DNA of 64,000 nt from Vibrio penaeicida. GTDB taxonomy: Bacteria > Pseudomonadota > Gammaproteobacteria > Enterobacterales > Vibrionaceae. The position numbers were made by a program, and so were the translations under genes. Positions 1 through 7,924 of the stretch are shown in pieces. Position 1 is the first letter of the stretch. The number at the start of each line of letters is the position of its first letter. The DNA lies in assembly GCF_030689305.1 (NCBI RefSeq), contig NZ_JAUYVM010000009.1:1-64000 (forward strand), written 5' to 3'. Below the pieces are notes generated by a model, which saw nothing but the letters and a program-made list of their open reading frames with translations, was not told the origin of the DNA and did no database searches.

Positions 1-73
1 GCCGTATGCAGTGAAAGTTGCACGTACGGTTCTTAGAGGGGCGGCACTTGGTAACAAGTGTCGTCTACTCGAC
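1..73 (+). mobile_element. 3' end of a group II intron (domains V and VI)
   Basis: Positions 1-34 read as intron domain V: a GCCGTATGC...GCACGTACGG hairpin with a GAAA tetraloop and the two-base bulge next to CGTACGG, all typical of bacterial group II introns. Positions 41-64 form the domain VI hairpin (GGCACTTG, loop GTAA, CAAGTGTC). The tail CTACTCGAC ends at 72-73 in AC, fitting the family's 3' AY boundary, and A67 is a reasonable branch-point candidate. The 3' exon would start at 74. The catalytic core and the reverse transcriptase/maturase gene must lie left of the window. No ORF fragment is visible here. Confidence 0.85.
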
Positions 74-107
74 AAAACCAATTTAGCTTCCTGTATTCCA
101 CGAAACC

Positions 108-142
108 AAAAAAATCGCCATCAACAACGTTGAGGGCGATTT
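108..142 (-). terminator. Intrinsic terminator of the 192-887 gene
   Basis: Arms AAATCGCC (112-119) and GGCGATTT (135-142) form a hairpin. On the minus strand it is followed by a T run (the A run at 108-114 on the plus strand). It sits 50 bases beyond the stop codon of the minus-strand gene. Confidence 0.75.
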
Positions 143-191
143 CAATTTATCTCATTTAACTAACCGAATTTAACCGTTTAGATTTCCAACA

Positions 192-887
192 TCACTTCGC
201 GTGAAAAATCTGCTCGGTTTCCAAATCGGTCATTGCACGGATTTGGCGCCATACATAGTAGAAAATACCAAACATCATCAGCATGCTTGGCACTGCAATG
301 GCAGGGTAGCTGTATAGAGTGAGCTTACCCAACTCTTCATTAAATTCCGCGGTGCCAGCTGGGCTTGTCACAATCCAAGTCGCTAGGAAATAGTTCATGG
401 CGGAAGAAAAGGCAAAGGTGCTGGCGAACAGGTAATTCGACGATACCAAGCAGCGCTCGAATGCTTCTGACTTGCCTTTCTCTTTTAAACGCTCATGAAT
501 CAAAGAAAGGTTAAACAAGCTGTCGTTTAGAATCATCTTCTGCATGAATGGGTAACGCGTAAAGGTGGAGCCCAAAACGCCTAAGCCAATCAAGCCCGGA
601 ATCAAGGCTTCTTTAAACGCTAACCAGCGCGTATCGAGCTCTAATAAGCCAATACCGCCCGTCAACAAAATACTGACAAAGCCAAGTGCCGATATGAAGT
701 TGAACTTCTTGTTGCGGATAAGATCCATACCACCGTAAACGATGGGGAACATTAACGCGACGACAAGCGCCATGGCTGTTCCTAGGTGCTCATCGCCACT
801 AAACTTCATCAAAATGAAGGAAGGAATGATAACGTTAAAGAGGATCTCGAATAGGGGGTTCGACTTTTTCGGTGCCGTGTTACTCAT
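192..887 (-). CDS. Multi-pass inner-membrane protein (VC0807-like)
   Basis: A 231-residue protein with at least five hydrophobic segments, at about residues 15-55, 65-85, 92-108, 150-172 and 190-212. It resembles the conserved Vibrio membrane proteins annotated as VC0807 family and distantly recalls the YciB/septation-A layout. That family call is from memory, and no catalytic motif is visible. Its function is unknown. It is a single-gene unit closed by the terminator at 108-142, with a weak purine-rich ribosome site before the ATG at 887. Confidence 0.6.
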   Translation of the reverse strand: MSNTAPKKSNPLFEILFNVIIPSFILMKFSGDEHLGTAMALVVALMFPIVYGGMDLIRNKKFNFISALGFVSILLTGGIGLLELDTRWLAFKEALIPGLIGLGVLGSTFTRYPFMQKMILNDSLFNLSLIHERLKEKGKSEAFERCLVSSNYLFASTFAFSSAMNYFLATWIVTSPAGTAEFNEELGKLTLYSYPAIAVPSMLMMFGIFYYVWRQIRAMTDLETEQIFHAK

Positions 888-1065
888 AATCTCTTACTGA
901 CTCTACTGTATCGGGTACTATTAACTTCGAAGGGCAGTGTTCTACGCTTGGCATCAGATGTAAAGGGTTAAATCACGAGTTCTGTAACGACTTATGAAGT
1001 TTGTTGGCAAATTAATGCTATAACAGGATGTTTTTCGCACAATTATGTAATGGCTCATATATTGA

Positions 1066-1377
1066 TTAAGGTACTGGTATGTACTTGAATGTTTCGAGTC
1101 CCAGACGAAGAGCATTTTTCTTTGCCGCATCTTTATTTTTAAATGGAAATACATCTGAGTTTTTCAGAACTTGAAGTGATTCTTCAATTGATTCAACCAT
1201 CCATTCTTTATCTACGCATGGAGGAGAGCCTCCAATTGTTCTGTAAGTAAGTTGACCAAACTCGTCAATTTCATGGAATGTTTTGTAGTCTACATATTTG
1301 AGTTCGATTTCGACTACAGTGCCATCAGCTCTGTAAAATCGTGGGAATTTGTGCGTTGTTGCTAATAGATACCTCAT
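1066..1377 (-). CDS. Small hypothetical protein
   Basis: A 103-residue soluble-looking protein with no signal peptide or membrane segment, rich in charged residues, with a C-terminal stretch FPFKNKDAAKKNALRLGLE. I do not recognise the family. The start at 1377 is supported by AGGAG eight bases upstream. It begins 10 bases after the stop of the upstream membrane protein gene (1388-1870), so the two probably form an operon. It could be a cytoplasmic partner of that protein, but nothing in the sequence shows it. Confidence 0.55.
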   Translation of the reverse strand: MRYLLATTHKFPRFYRADGTVVEIELKYVDYKTFHEIDEFGQLTYRTIGGSPPCVDKEWMVESIEESLQVLKNSDVFPFKNKDAAKKNALRLGLETFKYIPVP

Positions 1378-1387
1378 GATGCTCCTC

Positions 1388-1870
1388 TTAGATAAACTTT
1401 GTTTCCGATGTTAACCACATTGCTGAAGCGGTTACCATGGTCATAATGGGTAAAATGATGCTTATGATGACAAAATAGATGTTGTAGTCACCTAGGTGCT
1501 TTTCCAGTGGAGTTGGTAAGAAGATGGATAAAACGTAGGCTATCAGGCAACCAACTAGTGTGGTTGATGAAATGAGACCAAGTTGTTCGAAGCCAACCAT
1601 TAAGTTCACACTTGAAATTATGGCTATGAACAATCCAACAATGAGCCATGCTGCGAGCGCTGCAGTAATCGATATCCAATGTCTAGCAAATAGTTGACGC
1701 TTCAAAATACACGTGTAGAAGAGGTAGAGCTGGCTTATTAGTAATAAGGGTATGGCTAATGCCGAAAATTCCCATCCAAATCCACCAAGGAAACCTTGAG
1801 CAATGTAAAGAAATGGCGACAACCAAACCCCTGTAATTAAACTAGCTAACCATTTAGAAGGTGATGCCAT
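1388..1870 (-). CDS. Small integral membrane protein
   Basis: A 160-residue protein dominated by hydrophobic stretches (roughly residues 8-28, 33-53, 65-90, 98-118 and 132-152), so four or five transmembrane helices. There is no recognised motif. It is the first gene of a two-gene unit with the 103-residue protein downstream. The function is unknown, and a role in transport or envelope homeostasis would be a guess. Confidence 0.55.
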   Translation of the reverse strand: MASPSKWLASLITGVWLSPFLYIAQGFLGGFGWEFSALAIPLLLISQLYLFYTCILKRQLFARHWISITAALAAWLIVGLFIAIISSVNLMVGFEQLGLISSTTLVGCLIAYVLSIFLPTPLEKHLGDYNIYFVIISIILPIMTMVTASAMWLTSETKFI

Positions 1871-2106
1871 TACAAAGCCTCAAGTAGGAAAGAATGTGAA
1901 TTGTATGCTCTGCCAAGGATTTGATCTAAGGTAAGCGGCGGTTGGCTATGATTTATACGATGCACCTCTTACATCAACAGACCCCAAATCACACTTAGTA
2001 ACATCAAACCCAACATATCTTAACTTCAATAGTCTGCCCTTGAATCCTATTCTGTTATCATCGGCTCGGTCTTAATTCAGTTAGAAGTATCAAAAGGAAC
2101 AACAGA

Positions 2107-2460
2107 ATGGATCTGAAAGGTCTTGAAAAATATCTGGCGCTAAACCATATCGACTTTAAACCTCTAGACAAAGAGAGTGTGCTGATCAATCTGGGCTTCT
2201 TAGTTGGAAGAGTGCAAGTGAAGTACGTACCCGAGACCCAGCAGTTTGATTTTAATGATAAGCCTCGTTGGGTTATTCAGGTTCTGTTGATGGCGATGAT
2301 GTTGTATTTTTTGGCGACAAACTTTCATGTGTATTCGCCACTTCAACTGAACATGTGTGTGGGTGTCACCGTCGTGATGTTAGGCATTTTTGGCTACAAA
2401 GAAACACGTATTAAACGGTTGAAGCAGGAAATACAAAAAGAAACGCAAGCCACCCAGTAA
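2107..2460 (+). CDS. Two-helix membrane protein, hypothetical
   Basis: A 117-residue protein with a soluble N-terminus, two adjacent hydrophobic helices (about residues 56-74 and 78-95) and a basic, Lys/Glu-rich C-terminal tail (RIKRLKQEIQKETQ) likely to be cytoplasmic. An AAAGGAAC ribosome site precedes the ATG. It stands alone and ends 8 bases before the stop of the convergent GntR gene. I do not recognise it. Confidence 0.55.
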   Translation: MDLKGLEKYLALNHIDFKPLDKESVLINLGFLVGRVQVKYVPETQQFDFNDKPRWVIQVLLMAMMLYFLATNFHVYSPLQLNMCVGVTVVMLGIFGYKETRIKRLKQEIQKETQATQ

Positions 2461-2468
2461 GGATTGGG

Positions 2469-3200
2469 TTATTTCTTCTTAATCACGTCTGAAAAAACCA
2501 CATGCAAATCGTTCGATTTTACTTGCCCGTCTAAGTTCAGCTTCGAGCGAATGTGGTGAAGGTGTTCTTTCATTAACTTCAGTGCTTGTTTTTGGTTTTG
2601 GCTTTCTATGGCATCCAACAGGCACATGTGTTCGTCTTGAGAGCAATTAGAATGGTTATTGCTCTCGAATTGAGCAATCAGCAGTGACGACTGCGAAACC
2701 AAGCTTCGTTGAAACGCCAGCATGGGGGAGTTGTCTGCCATTTCCGCCAGCTTGATGTGAAACTCGCCAGAAAGGCGTAAACCTCGACCGTAATCCCCAT
2801 TTTTAAACGCTTCGTTTTCTTGCTCAACCAGCGCTCGGCATTCTTCAATTTGCGCTTTGGTTGCATTGTCTACCGCTAATTCAGTAATGGCGATTTCCAA
2901 TACTTCTCGCGCTTTTATGATTTGCTTGGCTTCTTCTTTACTTGGCGCGGCTACCATAGCACCACGGTTAGGGCGAATGTCCACGACTTGTTCTATCGAT
3001 AATCGATGAAGTGCTCGGCGTATGATGGTGCGGCTGACGCCAAAAATGTCGGCTAGCGCTTCTTCGCTTAATTTGGTGGAAGGGGGCAATCGTTGCTCTA
3101 GGATGGCATCAAAAATATGACCGTATACCACGTCGTCCTGAGTCAGGCCGGGTACTTTGGTTTTAATTGGATCGGAATTGCTGTTTTTCAAACTCGCCAT
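2469..3200 (-). CDS. GntR-family (FCD) regulator of the urate island
   Basis: A 243-residue repressor-type protein. An N-terminal winged helix (about residues 20-85) contains the recognition segment LADIFGVSRTIIRRALHRL. The C-terminal all-helical FCD ligand domain (about 95-225) carries the metal/ligand residues of this class, for example Glu in AREVLEIA and His in EFHIKLAEM and LHHIRSKL. It is divergent from nothing and sits immediately downstream of the malate synthase gene on the same strand. FCD proteins bind T-GT-N-AC-A palindromes. Sites of that form lie before aceB, uraH and puuE, with a half-like copy before this gene. I infer that it controls purine catabolism and itself. The inducer (urate, allantoin or glyoxylate) is not readable. 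Confidence 0.8.
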   Translation of the reverse strand: MASLKNSNSDPIKTKVPGLTQDDVVYGHIFDAILEQRLPPSTKLSEEALADIFGVSRTIIRRALHRLSIEQVVDIRPNRGAMVAAPSKEEAKQIIKAREVLEIAITELAVDNATKAQIEECRALVEQENEAFKNGDYGRGLRLSGEFHIKLAEMADNSPMLAFQRSLVSQSSLLIAQFESNNHSNCSQDEHMCLLDAIESQNQKQALKLMKEHLHHIRSKLNLDGQVKSNDLHVVFSDVIKKK

Positions 3201-3238
3201 GATGTCCTATCGGAGTGTAACAACTCTTTGTATTTTTT

Positions 3239-3248
3239 ATTGTATACC
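3239..3248. promoter_or_regulatory. Degenerate GntR operator before its own gene
   Basis: ATTGTATACC shares the half-site and core of the ATTGTATACAAT palindrome found before aceB but lacks the second half. It lies 39 bases upstream of the regulator's start, consistent with weak autoregulation. Confidence 0.4.
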
Positions 3249-3266
3249 CAAATTGGCTTAGGGTGT

Positions 3267-3315
3267 TATACCCAAGTCATCCCAGAACCCTGTATCTGGA
3301 GGTCACTTGGGTATA
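3267..3315. repeat. Minimal TATACCCAAGT/ACTTGGGTATA hairpin repeat
   Basis: A 49-base inverted repeat: TATACCCAAGTCATC at the left and its near-complement GGTCACTTGGGTATA at the right. It contains only the ends of the long repeat family found at 14334, 17837 and 31535. It looks like an internally deleted or minimal copy. Confidence 0.7.
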
Positions 3316-3353
3316 GGTGAACAGTGTATTCGGATAGGGCAACGAGCAAGACG

Positions 3354-3374
3354 GTGCTGTGAGTGTCACAGCAC
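3354..3374 (-). terminator. Stem-loop after malate synthase
   Basis: GTGCTGTGA (3354-3362) pairs perfectly with TCACAGCAC (3366-3374) around a 3-base loop, 17 bases past the aceB stop. It has no clear T run on the minus strand, so it may be a factor-assisted terminator or an RNA 3' stabiliser rather than a strong intrinsic terminator. Confidence 0.4.
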
Positions 3375-3390
3375 TGTTGCATGGCATAGG

Positions 3391-4989
3391 TTACAGCAAA
3401 TGGTAGCTCGGTAAGGTTAAGAATGTAGCAAACTGCTTGTCAGTCGAGAGCCCATAAAAGAGCTCTGCGGTTTCTGGAAAGCGGCGTTGCTGGTATGTGT
3501 CGCTGCCAATTTCACTTTCGATAGTCGCAAGTTCTTGCCGTAGCCAATATTTGAAAATGGCGGCGGTAAATGCACTGCCATCATCAAGCGTAATACCATG
3601 ATGAATCCACTGCCAAATACTGGCACGGGAGATTTCTGCTGTCGCGGCATCTTCCATTAAACCGTAAATGGGTACGCAGCCTTCACCACGGATCCACGCT
3701 TCCATGTAGTACAGCGCAATGCGAATGTTTTTACGCACCCCTTCTTCGTTTCTAGGACCTTCACAAGGTTCAAGTAGTGTCGCTTCGCTAATATGGCTAA
3801 CGTCAGGCATAAAATCGAGCTGGTTCGTCGCCCCTTTTAAATGTTCGTTAAACACATTGAGGGCGATGTCCACTAAAGCGGGGTGGGCGACCCAAGTACC
3901 ATCGTGCCCGTTTTGGGCTTCACGGGATTTATCTGCGATAACTTTGCTCGCTACTTGCTCCATTTCAGCTGGGTCTTTACTTGGGATAAATGCCGACATT
4001 CCTCCCATGGCTAGTGCACCGCGTTGGTGGCAAGTGTGTATAAGCTGCTTGCTGTAAGCTTCAAGAAACGGTTTATCCATGCCCACGCTGTGCCTGTCGG
4101 GTAAAATACGGTCTTGGTGATTTTTTAAGGTTTTAATGTAGCTGAAGATGTAATCCCATCTTCCGCAGTTCATTGCCACAATATGGTCACGCATGGCGTA
4201 GAGGATTTCATCCATTTGGAAAACCGCAGGCAATGTCTCCACAAGAATCGTTGCTTTAATGGTGCCCGTTGGCACCCCTAAATACTGTTCGGTTTCGCTG
4301 AATACATCATCCCACCACTGCGCTTCTTCCATGCTTTCAAGTTTAGGAATGTAATAGTAAACGCCTTCACCATTTGCGCGTCGCGATTCAAGGTTATGGA
4401 AACAGTACAAGGCAAAGTCCATTAAGCACCCACCAATGGGTTCACCATTGAGCTGAATGTTTCCCTCTGGTAAATGAATGCCTCGTGGTCTGGCGATAAG
4501 CAACGCGGGATCGCTATTTAATGTGTAATGTTTATTTTTACGAAGATCTTCAAACGCAATACTGCCATTGTTGGCGTCTCTCAAATTGATTTGCCCCTGA
4601 ACCATGTTGTCCCAAGTGGGGGACGAAGCATCTTCAAAGCAGCACATGAATACCTTTGCCCCAGAATTCAGCGCGTTGATCACCATTTTTCGGTCAATAG
4701 GCCCCGTAATTTCAACACGTCTGTCTTGAAGGGAAGGGGGAATGGGTGCTACTCGCCAGCTTTTATCTTCCCTGATTTGGCGAGTATCGTCGCGATACCC
4801 TGGGAGTTGGCCTTCATCAAATAGGGTTTGTTTTTGAGCTCGCTCATCCAGCAGTTGCTTGCGTCGGGTTTCAAACTGAGTGGCAAGGTTTTCTAACAAG
4901 TCCAAAGCCTCTTTAGAAAATATCTCCTGATACCCTGATTTTGTTAAATCACCCGTGACGGTGAGCTTCGGTTGCGAATTCCTTTCCAT
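3391..4989 (-). CDS. aceB: Malate synthase (A type)
   Basis: A 532-residue enzyme, the usual length of AceB, condensing glyoxylate with acetyl-CoA to malate in the cytoplasm. Recognisable family blocks include ITGPIDRKMVINALNSGA (about residues 92-110), the FEDASSPTWDN stretch, the IARPRGIHL block, and the C-terminal LMEDAATAEISRASIWQWI segment bearing active-site residues. A GGGAG ribosome site precedes the ATG at 4989. No isocitrate lyase gene accompanies it. Instead it lies beside the allantoin/ureidoglycolate genes that release glyoxylate, and an ATTGTATACAAT operator sits 25 bases upstream. I infer a dedicated role in disposing of purine-derived glyoxylate. Confidence 0.93.
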   Translation of the reverse strand: MERNSQPKLTVTGDLTKSGYQEIFSKEALDLLENLATQFETRRKQLLDERAQKQTLFDEGQLPGYRDDTRQIREDKSWRVAPIPPSLQDRRVEITGPIDRKMVINALNSGAKVFMCCFEDASSPTWDNMVQGQINLRDANNGSIAFEDLRKNKHYTLNSDPALLIARPRGIHLPEGNIQLNGEPIGGCLMDFALYCFHNLESRRANGEGVYYYIPKLESMEEAQWWDDVFSETEQYLGVPTGTIKATILVETLPAVFQMDEILYAMRDHIVAMNCGRWDYIFSYIKTLKNHQDRILPDRHSVGMDKPFLEAYSKQLIHTCHQRGALAMGGMSAFIPSKDPAEMEQVASKVIADKSREAQNGHDGTWVAHPALVDIALNVFNEHLKGATNQLDFMPDVSHISEATLLEPCEGPRNEEGVRKNIRIALYYMEAWIRGEGCVPIYGLMEDAATAEISRASIWQWIHHGITLDDGSAFTAAIFKYWLRQELATIESEIGSDTYQQRRFPETAELFYGLSTDKQFATFLTLPSYHLL

Positions 4990-5013
4990 GACAAACTCCC
5001 TAATGTTTTATTG

Positions 5014-5025
5014 ATTGTATACAAT
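5014..5025. promoter_or_regulatory. GntR-type operator before aceB
   Basis: A perfect 12-base palindrome ATTGTATACAAT, 25 bases upstream of the malate synthase start. The same core occurs before puuE at 6385-6398. Its shape matches the T-GT-N-AC-A consensus of FCD-type GntR proteins, and such a protein is encoded next door. Confidence 0.7.
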
Positions 5026-5191
5026 AATGTATTTTTTATATGGCATTTTTAATTAGGAAGCAAAGCGTTTTTGCACAAAATTACCGCAACTTTGCGGTTA
5101 CGCGACCGTGAATTGGGCAGTGATTCGCTTATTTGTGGCCAAATTGCTGTGGTACAATCAAGCACTTACTTTTTTTTTGCTTAGCTTTTTC

Positions 5192-5803
5192 ATGTCTAGA
5201 ATTCGTAAAAAAAATCACGATCTTATTATCTCGGTAGCGGGAGCTTGTTTTGCTCAAAAAGGGTATGAAGCCACTAAAATTATCGATATTGCGAAAGCGG
5301 CAGAGGTGCCAAAAGCGAACGTGTTTTACTATTTTAGTAATAAAGAAAAGCTGTACGACGCCGTACTGAATACCATCACCAAGCCTTTGTTGGAAGCGTC
5401 TAAGCCGTTAGAAGAGCTGGATGATCCAGTTGAAGCGCTCACGCAATACATTTATACCAAGCTCAGTATTTCACGGAATCACCCGAACGCTTCTAAAGTG
5501 TTTGCAAATGAAGTGATGAGTGGTGGAAGAATGTTGCCAAAAGAAGTCTCTGAGAAGTTATTGCAACAATCGCGAGATATAGTTGATAAGTTTTCTTCTT
5601 GGAGCGAAAACGGGCTAATGGATGACGTATCGCCTCAACACTTGATGTTCATGTTGTGGGCGTCCACCCAAACTTATGCCGATTTCAGTTGGCAGATCTG
5701 TACTGTGATGGACAAGCCTGAATTAGAGGAACAAGACTTCGAGCAGGCGGCTGCGTTTATCGCCCAAATGGTGATCAAAGGGTGTGGAATACGTTCATCG
5801 TAA
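5192..5803 (+). CDS. TetR-family regulator, RutR-like
   Basis: A 203-residue protein from the ATG at 5192. An upstream in-frame GTG at 5108 would add a hydrophobic N-terminus unlike the family. The N-terminal TetR helix-turn-helix spans about residues 8-55 (CFAQKGYEATKIIDIAKAAE, then VFYYFSNKEKLYDAVL). The C-terminal block LMFMLWASTQTYADF closely recalls E. coli RutR, the uracil/thymine-sensing regulator of pyrimidine and purine catabolism genes. It is divergent from aceB and convergent with uraH, inside the urate island. No rut genes are present in the window. I infer a second nucleobase-responsive regulator here. The ligand is not known. Confidence 0.75.
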   Translation: MSRIRKKNHDLIISVAGACFAQKGYEATKIIDIAKAAEVPKANVFYYFSNKEKLYDAVLNTITKPLLEASKPLEELDDPVEALTQYIYTKLSISRNHPNASKVFANEVMSGGRMLPKEVSEKLLQQSRDIVDKFSSWSENGLMDDVSPQHLMFMLWASTQTYADFSWQICTVMDKPELEEQDFEQAAAFIAQMVIKGCGIRSS

Positions 5804-5828
5804 TCCTAAAAAACATTACCGAGAACAT

Positions 5829-6182
5829 TTAACTACCGCGATACGTAGAGTAGCCAAAAGGCGACACCAATAGCGGTACGTGGTAGTGGCTGTCTTCGTC
5901 GTTTAACCCAAACCGAATGACCACATCATCTAAAAAAGGGGTATCACCAAGATCGATACCTTGATCTTGATAATACTGAGCGACTTGAAACACCAATTCG
6001 TATTTTCCGCTTTGAAAGGCTTCTCCATCTAACATGGGTAAGTCGGTTCTTCCATCACCATTGGTTTGGACAGATTTGATTAACTCAGACCCATTTCCAA
6101 TTCTGCGGTATAGATCTATCTGAACATGTTTTGCTGGCGTCCCGTGTGTGGTGTCCAGAATATGCGTTGTTAATTTACCCAT
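5829..6182 (-). CDS. uraH: 5-hydroxyisourate hydrolase (transthyretin-like)
   Basis: A 117-residue enzyme from the ATG at 6182, the normal size for HIUase. A longer in-frame start at 6260 would add an unrelated leader and overlap the putative operator. It hydrolyses 5-hydroxyisourate to OHCU, the second step of urate breakdown. Family signatures seen are LTTHILDTTHGTPA at the N-terminus, the L-R-R-G-like core LYRRIG, TDLP near the middle, and the C-terminal YHVPLLVSPFGYSTYRGS with the diagnostic Y-R-G-S ending. It is transcribed divergently from puuE. A TTGTACACAA site lies just before its ribosome site. Confidence 0.93.
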   Translation of the reverse strand: MGKLTTHILDTTHGTPAKHVQIDLYRRIGNGSELIKSVQTNGDGRTDLPMLDGEAFQSGKYELVFQVAQYYQDQGIDLGDTPFLDDVVIRFGLNDEDSHYHVPLLVSPFGYSTYRGS

Positions 6183-6196
6183 CTCCAATTTCCTTT

Positions 6197-6206
6197 TTGT
6201 ACACAA
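6197..6206. promoter_or_regulatory. GntR-type operator before uraH
   Basis: TTGTACACAA has the same TTGT-N2-ACAA arms as the operators before aceB and puuE. It lies 15 bases upstream of the chosen uraH start and overlaps the would-be leader. Confidence 0.5.
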
Positions 6207-6384
6207 TGTAGCGCCTATTAAAGGCGAATTGGTGCCAATCTTCAGCGAAGATTTTGTCATTTCGTGAACTCACGCAGATTGAGAAAGCTCAAAATTGCAG
6301 ATAAATCCATCTAACCTCTTCAAATATAGCTGCTATTCTCAAAATAAGTGTTGAAGAAATGTACTCTTTACTTTTTTATCAGTG

Positions 6385-6398
6385 AATTGTATACAATT
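6385..6398. promoter_or_regulatory. GntR-type operator before puuE
   Basis: A perfect 14-base palindrome AATTGTATACAATT, 50 bases upstream of the puuE start. It probably controls the whole puuE-uraD-alc-allA-puuD unit. Confidence 0.7.
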
Positions 6399-6448
6399 AT
6401 ATAGCGATGATATAGAAATCGAGAAAAGTGGTAGGAGGCGAATCGCCA

Positions 6449-7372
6449 GTGAATGATGATACTTACCCAAGGGATTTGATTGGCTATGGTGCGTGCCCTC
6501 CCGATCCGAAATGGCCCAACGGGGCGAAACTGGCTTTGTCCTTTGTCCTCAATTATGAAGAAGGGGGCGAACGTTGTGTGCTGCATGGGGATGGTGAATC
6601 GGAAGCGTTTCTTTCAGAAATCCCTGCTGCGCAACCCATCGAAGGGCAACGCCACATCAGTATGGAATCCATTTACGAATACGGAAGTCGTGCTGGGGTT
6701 TGGCGTGTATTAAGGTTGTTTGAGCAGCACCAGATCCCACTCACGGTATTTGCGGTTGCGATGGCGCTGGAGCGGCACCCCGATATTGCAAGAGCGTTTG
6801 TAGATGCAGGGCATGAAGTGTGCAGCCATGGCTATCGTTGGATCGATTATCAAAATATGGCACCTGAGTTAGAACAAGCAGATATGCTCAAAGCCATATC
6901 GATCATTAAAAACTTAACAGGCGAAAGACCACAGGGGTGGTATACGGGGCGAACAAGCCCAAATACGCGAAGGTTGGTGGCAGAAGAAGGTGGGTTCTTA
7001 TACGACTCCGATGCCTACGACGACGATTTGCCTTACTGGCATACCGAAGGGGAAAAGCCACAATTGGTGATTCCGTACACGTTAGATGTCAACGACATGC
7101 GGTTTGCTACCCCACAAGGATTCAATAGCGGTGAGCAGTTCTTCCAATATTTGAAGGACACGTTCGATACCTTGTATGAGGAAGGGGAAACCGCCCCCAA
7201 AATGATGTCGGTGGGGCTGCATTGCCGCCTTATTGGCAAACCCGGACGCATTGCTTCGCTGAAGCGTTTTCTTGAGTACGTTCAGCAACACTCGGATGTT
7301 TGGCTTTGCCGGCGAGTCGATATCGCCAAGCATTGGCATCAACAGCATCCTTTTGTGGAATCGCATAAATAA
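6449..7372 (+). CDS. puuE: Allantoinase, PuuE (polysaccharide-deacetylase fold)
   Basis: A 307-residue cofactor-independent allantoinase converting allantoin to allantoate. I chose the GTG at 6449 because AGGAGG at 6433-6438 is ideally spaced and the protein then begins NDDTYPRDLIGYGACPPDP, matching the start of known PuuE proteins. A GTG at 6428 precedes the ribosome site. Other family features are FVLNYEEGGERCVLHGD and the NodB-like core with EVCSHGYRWIDY and GWYTGRTSPNTRRL. It is the first gene of a five-gene plus-strand unit, with uraD starting 11 bases after it. Confidence 0.93.
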   Translation: MNDDTYPRDLIGYGACPPDPKWPNGAKLALSFVLNYEEGGERCVLHGDGESEAFLSEIPAAQPIEGQRHISMESIYEYGSRAGVWRVLRLFEQHQIPLTVFAVAMALERHPDIARAFVDAGHEVCSHGYRWIDYQNMAPELEQADMLKAISIIKNLTGERPQGWYTGRTSPNTRRLVAEEGGFLYDSDAYDDDLPYWHTEGEKPQLVIPYTLDVNDMRFATPQGFNSGEQFFQYLKDTFDTLYEEGETAPKMMSVGLHCRLIGKPGRIASLKRFLEYVQQHSDVWLCRRVDIAKHWHQQHPFVESHK

Positions 7373-7383
7373 CAGGACGTTCC

Positions 7384-7899
7384 ATGGCGCTTTTTAAAAC
7401 CTGTAAACCTTCTTTGCTTTCAAAAGACGGTTTTATACATGCTTTTGCCGATATTTATGAACATAGCCCTTGGGTGGCAGAGGAAACCTATATGCAGGGC
7501 ATTACCTCTGCAGATGATCACGTAGAAAGCTTACATAAGAAAATGGCAGCGGTTCTATTAAGGGCTGATAAAGCCTTTCAGCTAACACTAATTTTGGCTC
7601 ACCCAGATTTGGCAGGCAAAGCGGCAATCAATGGTGAACTGACGCAAGCCTCTACATCAGAACAAGCTGGGGCAGGTATCGACCAATGTACTGCCGAAGA
7701 ATTTGAAATGTTTAACGACTTCAATCAACGATACAAAGAGAAATTTGAATTTCCTTTCATCATGGCGGTTAAAGGAGCAAACCGCTTTCAGATTTTAGAT
7801 GCGTTTGAGCATCGACTAGACAACGCTGTGGAGACTGAGTTTTCAACAGCATTGAATGAAATCAACAAAATAGCGCTATTCAGATTATTAGAGATGTAA
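7384..7899 (+). CDS. uraD: OHCU decarboxylase
   Basis: A 171-residue enzyme that decarboxylates 2-oxo-4-hydroxy-4-carboxy-5-ureidoimidazoline to S-allantoin, the third step from urate. Diagnostic blocks are ILAHPDLAGKAA (about residues 76-87), SEQAGAG, then FNQRYKEKFEFPFIMAVKG near residue 118-136. Its length matches the family. It lies between puuE and alc in the same operon, with gaps of 11 and 25 bases and a GGAGG ribosome site before the next gene. Confidence 0.93.
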   Translation: MALFKTCKPSLLSKDGFIHAFADIYEHSPWVAEETYMQGITSADDHVESLHKKMAAVLLRADKAFQLTLILAHPDLAGKAAINGELTQASTSEQAGAGIDQCTAEEFEMFNDFNQRYKEKFEFPFIMAVKGANRFQILDAFEHRLDNAVETEFSTALNEINKIALFRLLEM

Positions 7900-7924
7900 C
7901 GCTCACTAAAGGAGGGATAGGGAT

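Noticed and set aside
3719..4057. A 112-codon frame antisense to malate synthase
   Set aside because: It is a shadow of aceB. The aceB frame carries the conserved blocks.
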